In this document: positions 45,533-53,218 of the stretch, one piece after another | How positions within the stretch are numbered: the first letter of the stretch is position 1 | How the letters are laid out: every line of letters begins with the position of its first letter | Assembly (NCBI RefSeq): GCF_013376475.1 | Contig: NZ_CP045508.1 | Span: 2,764,001 to 2,828,000, forward strand | Direction: 5' to 3' | Length of the DNA: 64,000 nt | DNA from: Desulfolutivibrio sulfoxidireducens | GTDB taxonomy: Bacteria; Desulfobacterota; Desulfovibrionia; Desulfovibrionales; Desulfovibrionaceae | The notes under the pieces: model-generated | The model's input: the letters and a program-made list of their open reading frames with translations, nothing else | Databases searched by the model: none | What the model was told of the DNA's origin: nothing | Translations under genes and position numbers: made by a program

Positions 45533-46321
45533 TCATCCCGGCCTGGACGGCTCCTTTCGCCCCTCGATGCCGGCAAAGGCGCTGTGGTTATGGATGGACT
45601 CGTGGCTTTCGACCTCCACCAGATACCAGGCCACCCGGGGATGCCCGGCCAGGGACTGGGCCACGCTTCTGGCCACGTCCTCGACAAAGACCGGATTGGC
45701 GAAGGCCGCCTCGGTGACGAATTTTTCGTCCTCGCGCTTGAGAAGGGCGTGGACCGGGGAGGAGCCCGCCCGCTCCGCGATCCCGATGAGCTCCTCCAGC
45801 CACACGAACCCCTCCCCCCGGCACCGGATGCGCACCACGGCCCGCTGGCTGTGCGCCCCCTGTTCGGAGATGGCCAGGGAACAGGGACACACGGTCATGA
45901 CCGGGACATCGACGCCAAGGGTCAGGGTGAAGGCCTCGCCCACAAGCTCGCCGGACACCAGGCACTCGTAGTCCATCCGGCCCATGGCCCCGCTTACGGG
46001 CGCGGCCTTGCGCACGAAATAGGGGAAACGGAAGGTCAGGTGGGCGTTCCTGGCCTCCAGGCGGCGCTTGAGATCCACGAGCAGGACCTTGAAGGCCCCG
46101 TAGTCCAGCACCCCGGCCCAGCTTTCCAGGGCCTCCACGAAGCGGCTCATGTGCGTACCCTTGAAATCCGCCGGCAGGTCCACGGAAAGCTCGACCTCGG
46201 CCACGGTGTGCTGTCGGCCGAGTTCCCGGTCGCGGACCAGAAGGGGCAGGGTGATCCCTTTTATTCCCACGCGGTCCAGGGGAATGGGCACCTCGGCCGG
46301 ACCGCGCTGCACGTCTTGCAT
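45533..46321 (-). CDS. folE2: GTP cyclohydrolase FolE2
   Basis: 262 residues of the type IB GTP cyclohydrolase family, which opens the folate/pterin pathway by converting GTP to dihydroneopterin triphosphate. Conserved features are [22 protein letters not shown] (C145 as metal ligand) and the C-terminal [16 protein letters not shown]. FolE2 can use metals other than Zn. ATG 46321 has GGGAG 5 nt upstream. Its neighbour nikR is a metal regulator, but no shared transcript is certain because a 32-bp palindrome lies between them. Confidence 0.93.
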   Translation of the reverse strand: MQDVQRGPAEVPIPLDRVGIKGITLPLLVRDRELGRQHTVAEVELSVDLPADFKGTHMSRFVEALESWAGVLDYGAFKVLLVDLKRRLEARNAHLTFRFPYFVRKAAPVSGAMGRMDYECLVSGELVGEAFTLTLGVDVPVMTVCPCSLAISEQGAHSQRAVVRIRCRGEGFVWLEELIGIAERAGSSPVHALLKREDEKFVTEAAFANPVFVEDVARSVAQSLAGHPRVAWYLVEVESHESIHNHSAFAGIEGRKEPSRPG

Positions 46322-46378
46322 GGATGCTCCCGGGTTGGTTGGAAAGGACGGCGCGCCAGGGACTCCCGGACCAAAGCG

Positions 46379-46410
46379 CCCCGGAAGGGACGGATCCGTC
46401 CCTTCCGGGG
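46379..46410. promoter_or_regulatory. Perfect 32-bp palindrome between nikR and folE2
   Basis: CCCCGGAAGGGACGGA is followed immediately by its exact reverse complement (16+16, no spacer). It lies 58 bp upstream of the folE2 ATG and 72 bp after the nikR stop. It could be an operator for folE2 or a stable RNA hairpin; no T-run follows. Confidence 0.45.
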
Positions 46411-46482
46411 AACGCGCGAACGGCGGCCAATGGCCCGGGCCGGAGGCTTTCCCCGCCTGGGCGGGCACCCCCGGGGCGGGTC

Positions 46483-46902
46483 CTACATGATGTCCTGGCC
46501 CGTGGTGGTCAGGGTCAGCTTGCCGTGCTTGACGCCCTTGGTGGAGATGAGCTTTTGCGACAGCTTCTGGATTTGCTCTCCGGGACCGCGCAGGATGAGC
46601 ACCTCCAGGCAGTTGTGGTGATCCAGGTGCACGTGCAGGGCCGAAAGAATGAGGTCGTGGGTCTCGTGCTGGATCTCCGTGAGCCGCTGGGCCAGGTCGC
46701 TTTGGTGGTGGTCGTAGACCATGGACAGCACCCCGGCGATCTCCCGGTCCGTCTGCTCCCATTCCTTTTGCACCAGGACGTTGCGGATAAGGTCCCGGAT
46801 GGCCTCGGAACGGGTCTGGTAGCTCTTTTCCTGACACAAAAGGTCGAACTTCTCCAAAAGCTCGGAGTTGAGCGACACGCCGAAACGGATGGTCTTGCCC
46901 AT
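46483..46902 (-). CDS. nikR: Nickel-responsive regulator NikR
   Basis: 139 residues. An N-terminal ribbon-helix-helix DNA-binding part (1-45, [20 protein letters not shown]) precedes an ACT-like nickel domain with H79, H90, H92 and C98. These correspond to E. coli H76/H87/H89/C95 with a constant offset of 3, so the square-planar Ni site is intact. It represses nickel uptake when Ni is plentiful. ATG 46902 follows AGGGGGAAAGGC. Fits the presence of hypCDE (NiFe hydrogenase) elsewhere in the window. Confidence 0.94.
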   Translation of the reverse strand: MGKTIRFGVSLNSELLEKFDLLCQEKSYQTRSEAIRDLIRNVLVQKEWEQTDREIAGVLSMVYDHHQSDLAQRLTEIQHETHDLILSALHVHLDHHNCLEVLILRGPGEQIQKLSQKLISTKGVKHGKLTLTTTGQDIM

Positions 46903-46928
46903 GCCTTTCCCCCTGGCGACCCCTTGGT

Positions 46929-46947
46929 CATGTTCAAAATACACATG
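46929..46947 (-). promoter_or_regulatory. Inverted repeat upstream of nikR
   Basis: CATGT-N9-ACATG lies 27-45 bp upstream of the nikR start over an AT-rich TGTATTTTG. It is a possible autoregulatory site but does not match the E. coli GTATGA-N16-TCATAC operator. Confidence 0.3.
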
Positions 46948-46999
46948 CCCGCCCGTTGACGAAAACACACCGCATCGCCGGATTGCCCGCGCCTTGCGT

Positions 47000-47743
47000 T
47001 TACGGCCCGTGCCCCGAGCCAGTCGGGCGGGTCACTTCCCACAGGTTGACGGTGGCGCGGTAATGCTGAAACGGCACCGACACCGCGGACAGCCGCACCA
47101 CGTCGAAGCCCGCCTCCACAAGTCCCTGCCACACCGGTTCGGACACCTTGCGCTCGGGCTCGGCCAGCCAGATGCGGCCGCCCGGGGCCAGAAGCGAGGT
47201 GAAAAGAGGGGTCAGCGGGGCATGAAAACGGGTCTCGTACAGGATGTCGCTGCCCCAGATGAAGGAAAACGCGCCGGTCCTGAAGGCCGGGGCGCGCCAG
47301 TCCATGCGCGCGAAAAAGGGAATGACCGGGATGTTGCGGGCGGCGTTGTCCCTGGCCCGGGTCACGGCCCGCCATTCGTAATCCATGGCCGCCACCCTGG
47401 CCCCGACAGCGGCCCCGGCCATGGCCGTAAGCCCCAGGCCGCATCCAAGCTCCAGGCACCACCGCCCCGCGATCGCGTCCCGCCGGGAAAAAAGCCACTG
47501 GCAAAGGATCAGGCTCGCCGGCCACAACTCGGCCCAGTACGGCATGCGCTCGTCCTCGCCGAAGTCCTCGTCGCCGACGCGCTCCCACAGGGCCTCCATG
47601 TCCGCCTCGCGCTCCACGCGCCACGCCCGACCGCCGAAACGCACCTCCAGACGGTTGCCGACCCACCTGGGCGGCGGGCCGTCGAACACCGGCGAGAAAT
47701 CGGCCGGGGAAGAGGGGGGGAAGGCGTCAAGCACGCTTTTCAT
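47000..47743 (-). CDS. SAM-dependent methyltransferase (lysine-methyltransferase-like)
   Basis: 247 residues. The class I SAM motif is [15 protein letters not shown] (about 133-147), preceded by [18 protein letters not shown], a signature shared with METTL/Methyltransf_16 proteins that methylate lysines on proteins. AMDYE follows as motif II. ATG 47743 has GGAG close upstream. The target protein is unknown. Confidence 0.8.
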   Translation of the reverse strand: MKSVLDAFPPSSPADFSPVFDGPPPRWVGNRLEVRFGGRAWRVEREADMEALWERVGDEDFGEDERMPYWAELWPASLILCQWLFSRRDAIAGRWCLELGCGLGLTAMAGAAVGARVAAMDYEWRAVTRARDNAARNIPVIPFFARMDWRAPAFRTGAFSFIWGSDILYETRFHAPLTPLFTSLLAPGGRIWLAEPERKVSEPVWQGLVEAGFDVVRLSAVSVPFQHYRATVNLWEVTRPTGSGHGP

Positions 47744-48047
47744 GGCTCCATGTCCGGGTGTTCGCCCTTTTTTTTGCCCAATCCGACAAAAGAACGCGCA
47801 CGAATGGGACCGATGGCAAAAAAAGGTGTTACCCCCAAAACCATCGGCCTGCAAGGGCCGTTGGAAAACATGCGCGACAGCGCCCCGGGGCCGCCCCCCT
47901 ATGGCCCCGCAAGTCGATCCCGGGCCGGGACAAATCCGCCGTGGCGGCGGGTTGTGTTTTTCCGGCCGCTTGATACAAGTCACCCATGTCCGCGAACGGG
48001 AAGCCGCCAGGCGGCCCGGCCCGTTATGAAACAACCAGAGGAAAAGC
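47744..48047. other. 304-bp intergenic region
   Basis: Lies between divergent genes (methyltransferase, minus; small exported protein, plus). A weak -10-like TACAAG near 47973 with TTGTGT 16 bp upstream could serve the plus-strand gene. No gene is supported. Confidence 0.5.
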
Positions 48048-48479
48048 ATGAAACCGTCCGCCCGCGTCCGATCCCTCGGCTTAAGCGCCCTTGTTTCCGC
48101 CTTGCTCCTGGCCGCCGGCCTCCTGGCCGCCCCGGATACGAACGCCTTGGCCATGTCCAAGCGTCCAGTCAAAACGCCGGCCATGGAAAACGCCGCGCAG
48201 CTCATGCCCGAGGCCCTGGACAAGGATGTGGACCGCCTGGCCGCCGAATACCGCGAGATCAAGGGCCGCCTGGAAGAGGCGGACAACCGGGTCCTCGACG
48301 TGGAGCGGCGCATCGCGGCCGAAACCACAAAGGCCGGCAAGGATGCCCTGGAATCGCTGCACACGGATCTTTTGGCCGAACAGGCCCGGCTCATCGGGGA
48401 GGCCGAGGACAAGAAGGTCGAACTCGACTATCTGCGCGAGGTGCTCAAGGCCAAGCTCAAGGAATACCGGGGCAAATAA
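48048..48479 (+). CDS. Small exported coiled-coil protein
   Basis: 143 residues. A signal peptide (about 1-36, SALVSALLLAAGLLAAPDTNALA) precedes an alpha-helical Glu/Lys/Leu-rich region (55-140) with heptad-like pattern (LAAEYREIKGRLEEADNRVLD). No Cys or recognised motif. It has its own strong terminator, so it is a monocistronic unit. A periplasmic structural or chaperone role is possible, but no function can be assigned. Confidence 0.75.
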   Translation: MKPSARVRSLGLSALVSALLLAAGLLAAPDTNALAMSKRPVKTPAMENAAQLMPEALDKDVDRLAAEYREIKGRLEEADNRVLDVERRIAAETTKAGKDALESLHTDLLAEQARLIGEAEDKKVELDYLREVLKAKLKEYRGK

Positions 48480-48541
48480 CCGGCCCGTAGCGGGCCGCAC
48501 AGGCCGCTTTTCGGCGGCGGCTTCCCCCGCTTTCAACGACA

Positions 48542-48577
48542 GGCCCGGAACAGGCGATGCCGGTTCCGGGCCTTTTT
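48542..48577 (+). terminator. Rho-independent terminator
   Basis: GGCCCGGAAC (48542-48551) pairs with GTTCCGGGCC (48563-48572), followed by T5. It ends the small exported-protein transcript. Confidence 0.9.
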
Positions 48578-48603
48578 GCGGGCCAGACGCACGCCAGGCC
48601 GCC

Positions 48604-50373
48604 TTATTCGCAGGATATGGCCGCGTCGCAGAACTTGCCCACCCCGTATTCCCGGCGCCGGAAGAACTTTTCCGGCTCCGGACCGATGATCTGCAACTCC
48701 GGCTGCTTGGCCTGGATGGACAGGGCGATGTGCATCTCCTTGGTGCAGCCCGTGGAGAAGGTGGCGTCCTTGCCGGCCCAGGCCGGGGGCACGGGCTGGC
48801 CCATGAGCTCGAAACTCTTCTCGATGTCCGAATGGCTCTGGAACCGCCACACGTCGATCAGCCCGCTACGCTGGACCCGCTCCCACATGAACATGAGGTC
48901 GTCGGCGTCCATGCCCTGCTCGAAATGCTCGGCCGGGTTGATGATGAGGGTCCCGGTCAGACGGGTGCGCAAAAAGGCGATGAACGCGTTGACGATGGAG
49001 ATGGCCTTCTGGGTCTGGCCGGGGATGCTGCCGATGATGGCGCTGTAGAACATGACGTTTTTCCCGGACAGCTTGGCCGCGCGCAGGCTCTGGATGATCT
49101 CCTCGGCCTTGGCCTTGATGTCGGCCTCGGCGAACTTGCGGATGCCCGGGGTCTTGCGCTTGATCTCCAGGTGAAACACCCCCTCGCGGTCCCGGCGGAA
49201 GCTCAGGATGTCCCGGGTGAACTGATGGCTGGTGAGCAGCAGGCGGCGGTGGTTCAATTCACCTTTGGCGATGATCAGGTCCGCCTCCTTCCAGGCCCGG
49301 GAGAAGGTCACGCTCACCCGGTGCAGGTTCAGGCGCTCGCGGGTGCCGTCGGAGACGACCACCAGGGGATTTTCCCGAATCACCCGCAACAACTCGTTTT
49401 TCCCGGCCCTGTTGTCCTCCAGGAAAAAGGCCCCGGCCAGGACGCTGCCCAGGATGGGGTCCTCCTCGGCGTCCCAGAAGGTGGGGGAATCGAAGTAAAA
49501 CCCCTCCTTGAGGGCCACAATGACCCGGTGCCCGATGCGCATGAGGGTGCGCACGATAAGCAGGTCGAACAGAAAGCCGCCCGAGACGTCGGGCAGGTAC
49601 AGGATCTTCATGCCCGCCTGCCGGTGCGGGTCGAGCATCCTGCGCAGGGGCTCGAAATCCGCGTTTTGCCGCAGGATCACCCGGTCAAGATCGGCCTGCC
49701 CCGGGAGGGCTCCGTTCTCCTCCCATATCTCGGCCCAGCAGGACAGGAAAAAAAGCCGTTTGAGTTCCAGGCTGTCCAGTTCGAAACGCATGTCCGGGAT
49801 GGTGGAACAGGCCATGATCTCCTTCGGGCAGGCGTACAGCAGGTTCTTGAATTCCAGGCTCTGGGCGAAGGCGAAGGCCCGCCGGTTGAGCAGGCGCTTG
49901 CGCTCCCGGCTGGGATCGTCCTGGCCGCTCTGGGTCAGAAAGATGGTGTTTAAGCGTTTCATGAGCCTGGAGGGGATGAGCGTGGGGTGGGTCAGGGCCT
50001 GGCGATATTTGTGTTCGCACAGGGCCAGAACCCGCTTTTTGGTGTAGTCGTCGGCCCGGCACTCCTCGATCAGGCGCACAATGCGCTCCCAGCGCTCGTT
50101 GTACTGGCGAAGAAGCGGCGGTTCCAGCCGCTTGTCCAGAAGCGAGGTCAGCATCTCGTCGGTGCAGGGCACATAGATCTGGTCCTGATCCAGGCTGACC
50201 ATGAATCGCAACTGCTCGGGAGAGGCGTTCTTGGCCGGATCGATGGTGTATTCGATGTTGTTCTCGGTCATGAAATGCAAAATCCAGGCGTCCAGATACG
50301 GGTCCTGGCCGTACCGGATGTCCAGAGGCGAGGAGAACCGGGATTCATGGGGAGGGACAGGGGTGATGGTCAT
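48604..50373 (-). CDS. DUF89/ARMT1-like domain protein
   Basis: 589 residues. The region about 315-470 (LYLPDVSGGFLFDLLIVRTL, ALKEGFYFDSPTFWDA, VVVSDGTRERLNL, ADLIIAKGELNHR) resembles the DUF89/ARMT1 metal-dependent phosphatase fold, members of which remove damaged phospho-metabolites. The N-terminal 250 residues and the C-terminal 120 have no recognised domain. Its ATG overlaps the NAD kinase stop (ATGA), so expression is coupled to it. Cofactor repair is an attractive role, but the fold assignment itself is moderate. Confidence 0.62.
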   Translation of the reverse strand: MTITPVPPHESRFSSPLDIRYGQDPYLDAWILHFMTENNIEYTIDPAKNASPEQLRFMVSLDQDQIYVPCTDEMLTSLLDKRLEPPLLRQYNERWERIVRLIEECRADDYTKKRVLALCEHKYRQALTHPTLIPSRLMKRLNTIFLTQSGQDDPSRERKRLLNRRAFAFAQSLEFKNLLYACPKEIMACSTIPDMRFELDSLELKRLFFLSCWAEIWEENGALPGQADLDRVILRQNADFEPLRRMLDPHRQAGMKILYLPDVSGGFLFDLLIVRTLMRIGHRVIVALKEGFYFDSPTFWDAEEDPILGSVLAGAFFLEDNRAGKNELLRVIRENPLVVVSDGTRERLNLHRVSVTFSRAWKEADLIIAKGELNHRRLLLTSHQFTRDILSFRRDREGVFHLEIKRKTPGIRKFAEADIKAKAEEIIQSLRAAKLSGKNVMFYSAIIGSIPGQTQKAISIVNAFIAFLRTRLTGTLIINPAEHFEQGMDADDLMFMWERVQRSGLIDVWRFQSHSDIEKSFELMGQPVPPAWAGKDATFSTGCTKEMHIALSIQAKQPELQIIGPEPEKFFRRREYGVGKFCDAAISCE

Positions 50374-51239
50374 CGTTGCCCGACAAAGCCCTTGCGTCTG
50401 AGTTTCTCGAAATAGGTCTCGCCGCGAAGCGTCACCAGGGTGATGCCCCGGCTGGCCGGCGACACCAGGACCTGGTCCCTGGCCCGCAGGGGGAAGCCTT
50501 CCTGGCCGTCGGTGGTCAGGTGCATGTCCGCGCCCGGATCGAGGATGGTCACGGCCACGGGCGCCGAGGCCGGCAGGACCATGGGTTTGAAGTCGGTCTG
50601 GAACGGACAGACCGGGGTCACGCAGTAGACCCCGAGGTCCGGATGCACCAACGGGCCCCCGGCCGAGACGCAATAGGCCGTGGCCCCGGTGGGCGTGGCC
50701 ACGATGAGCCCGTCGGCGCGCAGGTCGCAGACGTATTCCCCCCCGTATTCCAGGCGCAGCTCCACGAGTCTGGCCATGGTCCCCCGGCCGACCACCGCGT
50801 CGTTTATGGCCCGGGTGAAAAAGACCCGCTCCCCGTCGCGGATGACGGCCACGTCCAGACACATGCGGGTCACGGTGGAAAAGCCGTTTTCCAGGACGTC
50901 GGACAGGGCCGGCCGCCAATTTTTCGGCCCAAGGGCCGTCAAGAAACCCACTCGGCCGAGATTGATGCCCAAAATGGGCATCTCCCCCACCCGGGTCCTG
51001 CGGGCCTCGCTCAGGATGGTCCCGTCGCCGCCCAGAATGATGGCCAGATCGGGGTCCCGGGCCGGATCGGCCCCCCGCCCCCTGGGCACGGGCCATTTTT
51101 CCGGATCGGTCTGGCTTTCGCGCAAAAGGGTCACCACGCCGACGTCGGACAGCCAGCCGGCGATCTCCAGGGCCAGGGCATGGGCCTTGGGGGCGTCGGT
51201 CTTGAACACCAAAAGGACGGTATGCACGGCGGTCGACAT
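50370..51239 (-). CDS. nadK: NAD kinase
   Basis: 289 residues. It phosphorylates NAD to NADP. The GGDGT motif (IILGGDGTILSEARR, about 68-82), NLGRVGFLTAL, and the nucleotide loop DGLIVATPTGATAYCVSAGGP are intact. ATG 51239 follows AAGGGG; the frame opens 28 codons earlier but that part does not look coding. It overlaps the DUF89-like gene by 4 bp. Confidence 0.93.
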   Translation of the reverse strand: MSTAVHTVLLVFKTDAPKAHALALEIAGWLSDVGVVTLLRESQTDPEKWPVPRGRGADPARDPDLAIILGGDGTILSEARRTRVGEMPILGINLGRVGFLTALGPKNWRPALSDVLENGFSTVTRMCLDVAVIRDGERVFFTRAINDAVVGRGTMARLVELRLEYGGEYVCDLRADGLIVATPTGATAYCVSAGGPLVHPDLGVYCVTPVCPFQTDFKPMVLPASAPVAVTILDPGADMHLTTDGQEGFPLRARDQVLVSPASRGITLVTLRGETYFEKLRRKGFVGQR

Positions 51240-51368
51240 AGGAATTTCCCCTTGGCGGCGAGTGTATGTCAAAAGCCCGCGGCCGGGAAGAGAGCGGTCC
51301 CCGGCTTTTTTCGCCTGGATCACGGGAAAGGCCCCGGGTGGGGCATGGATTTTTTGACGCCGGGGGGC

Positions 51369-51396
51369 TAAAGTCCGCCAGGGGTGTTGCCGATAA
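51369..51396 (+). promoter_or_regulatory. Sigma-28 (FliA) promoter of DVU0524-like gene
   Basis: TAAAGTCC-N12-GCCGATAA, against the known FliA consensus TAAAGTTT-N11-GCCGATAA. The -10 is a perfect match; the -35 matches 6 of 8. It lies 29 bp before the GTG at 51425. Confidence 0.8.
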
Positions 51397-51424
51397 GAGA
51401 TAGCGGGAGAGGGGGGAACAGGCC

Positions 51425-51844
51425 GTGTCCACGATGGCGTTCGATGTCCGCAACATGCTTCGCACCTACGGCAAGCAGGCCACCACAGCCAGGCGGCTGG
51501 CCCGCTATCGACGCATGCTGCGCGCCGCCGGGGCCGAGGACGAGGTGACCATCTCCCGGGAGGCCAAACGGCGCGAACTGGTGCAGCGGGTGGCGGCGGA
51601 GATCGTGGAGAATCTCATCGTCGCCGGGAGCGAGAATCCCGTGGTGGCCGACATCAAGGAACAACTGGAGGAGGAGTACGGCGGGAGCCTGATCTACGCC
51701 TATCCTCCAGAGGAACAGGATTTGCAGATATTCGCCGTTGACGAACAGGGCCGGCCTGTGGAAATCGTGGGTGAGCACAAGGCCGATTTCTTGCGACGAT
51801 TATGGGAGGTGGCCCTTGAGAAGGTCGATGAAACCATGCTCTAA
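51425..51844 (+). CDS. DVU0524-like FlgM-associated protein
   Basis: 139 residues, soluble, mixed alpha/beta, no known enzymatic motif. It fits the Desulfovibrio family found directly upstream of flgM (VTISREAKRRELVQRVAAEIVENL core). The start is GTG 51425 or ATG 51434; GAGGGGGG lies upstream of both. It is preceded by a FliA promoter, so it belongs to the late flagellar class. Its role is unknown; partnership with FlgM is inferred from position. Confidence 0.78.
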   Translation: MSTMAFDVRNMLRTYGKQATTARRLARYRRMLRAAGAEDEVTISREAKRRELVQRVAAEIVENLIVAGSENPVVADIKEQLEEEYGGSLIYAYPPEEQDLQIFAVDEQGRPVEIVGEHKADFLRRLWEVALEKVDETML

Positions 51845-51869
51845 TGTTTTGGGGCCGACCTGCCGATAA
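51842..51869 (+). promoter_or_regulatory. Sigma-28 (FliA) promoter of flgM
   Basis: TAATGTTT-N12-GCCGATAA. The -10 is a perfect match and the -35 matches 7 of 8. The -35 begins at the TAA stop of the upstream gene. Spacing is identical to the promoter at 51369. It lies 38 bp before the flgM ATG. Confidence 0.8.
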
Positions 51870-51907
51870 GATGGGCAACCGGGAGTTTCCTCCGGGAGGG
51901 GGCAACC

Positions 51908-52222
51908 ATGGACATCAACGATATCCTCGGAACTGGCAAGTCCTACGGGCAAAACAGGGTGGGTTCCGGGCAGACGGCCGAGATATCCTCGGGGTCCGGC
52001 AGCGGCAAGGCCAGGGGATCGGCGGGCTCCTCGGACACGGTGACCCTGTCCGGGGACGCCAAGCTCTTCGCCCAGGCCGTACGCGATGCGCAATCCGACT
52101 CGGGCGTGCGGACGGACCGGGTGGCCGAACTCAAGGCCCTGGTGGAATCCGGCGAATATCAGCCGGACTCGCGAAAAATCGCCGAGAAGCTCCTTCTGTC
52201 CGAGATCGATCTGCTCTCCTGA
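51908..52222 (+). CDS. flgM: Anti-sigma-28 factor FlgM
   Basis: 104 residues. The N-terminal half is disordered and Gly/Ser-rich; the C-terminal sigma-binding part (VRTDRVAELKALVESGEYQPDSRKIAEKLLLSE) is the conserved FlgM helix region. It holds FliA inactive until hook-basal body completion allows its export. GGGAGGGGG precedes ATG 51908. It is driven by a FliA promoter, giving the classic negative feedback, and is followed by a strong terminator. Confidence 0.92.
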   Translation: MDINDILGTGKSYGQNRVGSGQTAEISSGSGSGKARGSAGSSDTVTLSGDAKLFAQAVRDAQSDSGVRTDRVAELKALVESGEYQPDSRKIAEKLLLSEIDLLS

Positions 52223-52240
52223 TGTCTGGCTCCAATACGT

Positions 52241-52277
52241 GACGGCGCTTTTCCTCGCGAAAGGCGCCGTCTTTTTT
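52241..52277 (+). terminator. Rho-independent terminator of flgM
   Basis: GACGGCGC stem with GCGCCGTC, followed by T6. It lies between convergent flgM and fliW. Confidence 0.9.
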
Positions 52278-52314
52278 GGGGGGTCGAAAAAAACATGCCG
52301 GCCAGGTTCCGCGG

Positions 52315-52851
52315 TCAGCGGGGAATGCCGGACCGCGATCCGGGGCGGATTATTCCCCCCTCCCCTCGCCCCCCCCCGCCGGGGCCTTGGCCCGGGGCTC
52401 CCTGGGGATCGGCCGCGCCCGGCCTGAAGTGGCTTGGATATTTCGAGTCGGTCTGGGGAATCTGCAGGCCGAGCCGGGCCTGGGTGTTGATGACCAGGGG
52501 ACCGCTCAGGTTGAGCGTGGTCAGGTCGGGACGGCCGACCGGAATAGTCACCGTGACGAACACAGAGACCTCCTTGCGGTCCTCGATCCCGAGCAGGCGG
52601 CGATCGGCCTCGCCCACCACCACCTCGTATTCGGCCATGAACGTGTACGGATCGGCCACCAAAAGCCCAAGGGTCGCGCTCTCCATGCTTTGCAGCACAT
52701 GAAACGGCGAGTCCTCCCTCAGATGGATCAGGGTGAAGTCCTTGTGGTTTTCAAAGCCGATAAGTCCCCTCGGGAAACGGATCACCCGTTCAAGGGGCAC
52801 GGATATCTCTCCCACCCGGGACTGGATTACTCTTTCGTTTTCTTGTGCCAT
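52315..52851 (-). CDS. fliW: Flagellar assembly factor FliW with long tail
   Basis: 178 residues. FliW binds flagellin and CsrA; when flagellin is exported, FliW blocks CsrA and so releases flagellin translation. The core ([47 protein letters not shown]) is intact and ends near residue 140. The last 37 residues are Gly/Pro/Arg-rich and unlike the family, suggesting read-through into former non-coding DNA. ATG 52851 overlaps csrA by 25 bp, so the two are translated together. Confidence 0.88.
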   Translation of the reverse strand: MAQENERVIQSRVGEISVPLERVIRFPRGLIGFENHKDFTLIHLREDSPFHVLQSMESATLGLLVADPYTFMAEYEVVVGEADRRLLGIEDRKEVSVFVTVTIPVGRPDLTTLNLSGPLVINTQARLGLQIPQTDSKYPSHFRPGAADPQGAPGQGPGGGGRGEGGIIRPGSRSGIPR

Positions 52852-53066
52852 ATATCCGCCGCGGCGAGAACGTCCTGATCGGAAGCCTGCATGGCCTGCC
52901 TGTTCTGCTCCAGGACCCGCAGGTACACCTCTTCCCGGTACACCTGCATATCGTTTGGGACATCCAGACCAATCTTGATCTGCTTGCCCTGTACGCCAAG
53001 CACGGTGATCTTGATATTGTCGCCCAGGTGCAGGCTTTCTCCCGGACGTCTGGTGAGTATGAGCAT
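52827..53066 (-). CDS. csrA: Carbon storage regulator CsrA
   Basis: 79 residues. The RNA-binding core [24 protein letters not shown] is canonical; the dimer blocks ribosome binding on target mRNAs such as flagellin. ATG 53066 is preferred over a TTG one codon earlier. It is coupled to fliW. The C-terminal tail (about 57-79) is longer than in E. coli (61 aa in total), as in many FliW-regulated CsrA proteins. Confidence 0.93.
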   Translation of the reverse strand: MLILTRRPGESLHLGDNIKITVLGVQGKQIKIGLDVPNDMQVYREEVYLRVLEQNRQAMQASDQDVLAAADIWHKKTKE

Positions 53067-53128
53067 CAATGCCCCGCATGAAGGAAACAGGTTTCGCGGG
53101 GGCCATGGGCCGATCCGCGTGGGATCAT

Positions 53129-53157
53129 GTCTATTCGCCAGGCGGGAACCATGTCAA
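53129..53157 (-). promoter_or_regulatory. Possible sigma-70 promoter of csrA-fliW
   Basis: A perfect TTGACA (53157-53152) is followed 16-17 bp later by a weak AATAGA/ATAGAC -10. It lies in the 152-bp gap between flgL and csrA, so csrA-fliW may be expressed apart from the flg block. Confidence 0.3.
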
Positions 53158-53218
53158 CCGCCACGTCCGTGAAATCCTCCGGGGACGCGATCCGGGAGCG
53201 TGCAAGGTTCCCCCGCCG

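Noticed and set aside
52757-52765. GCCGATAA on plus strand, FliA -10 candidate
   Set aside because: It lies antisense inside fliW with no -35 at the right distance and no downstream plus-strand gene.
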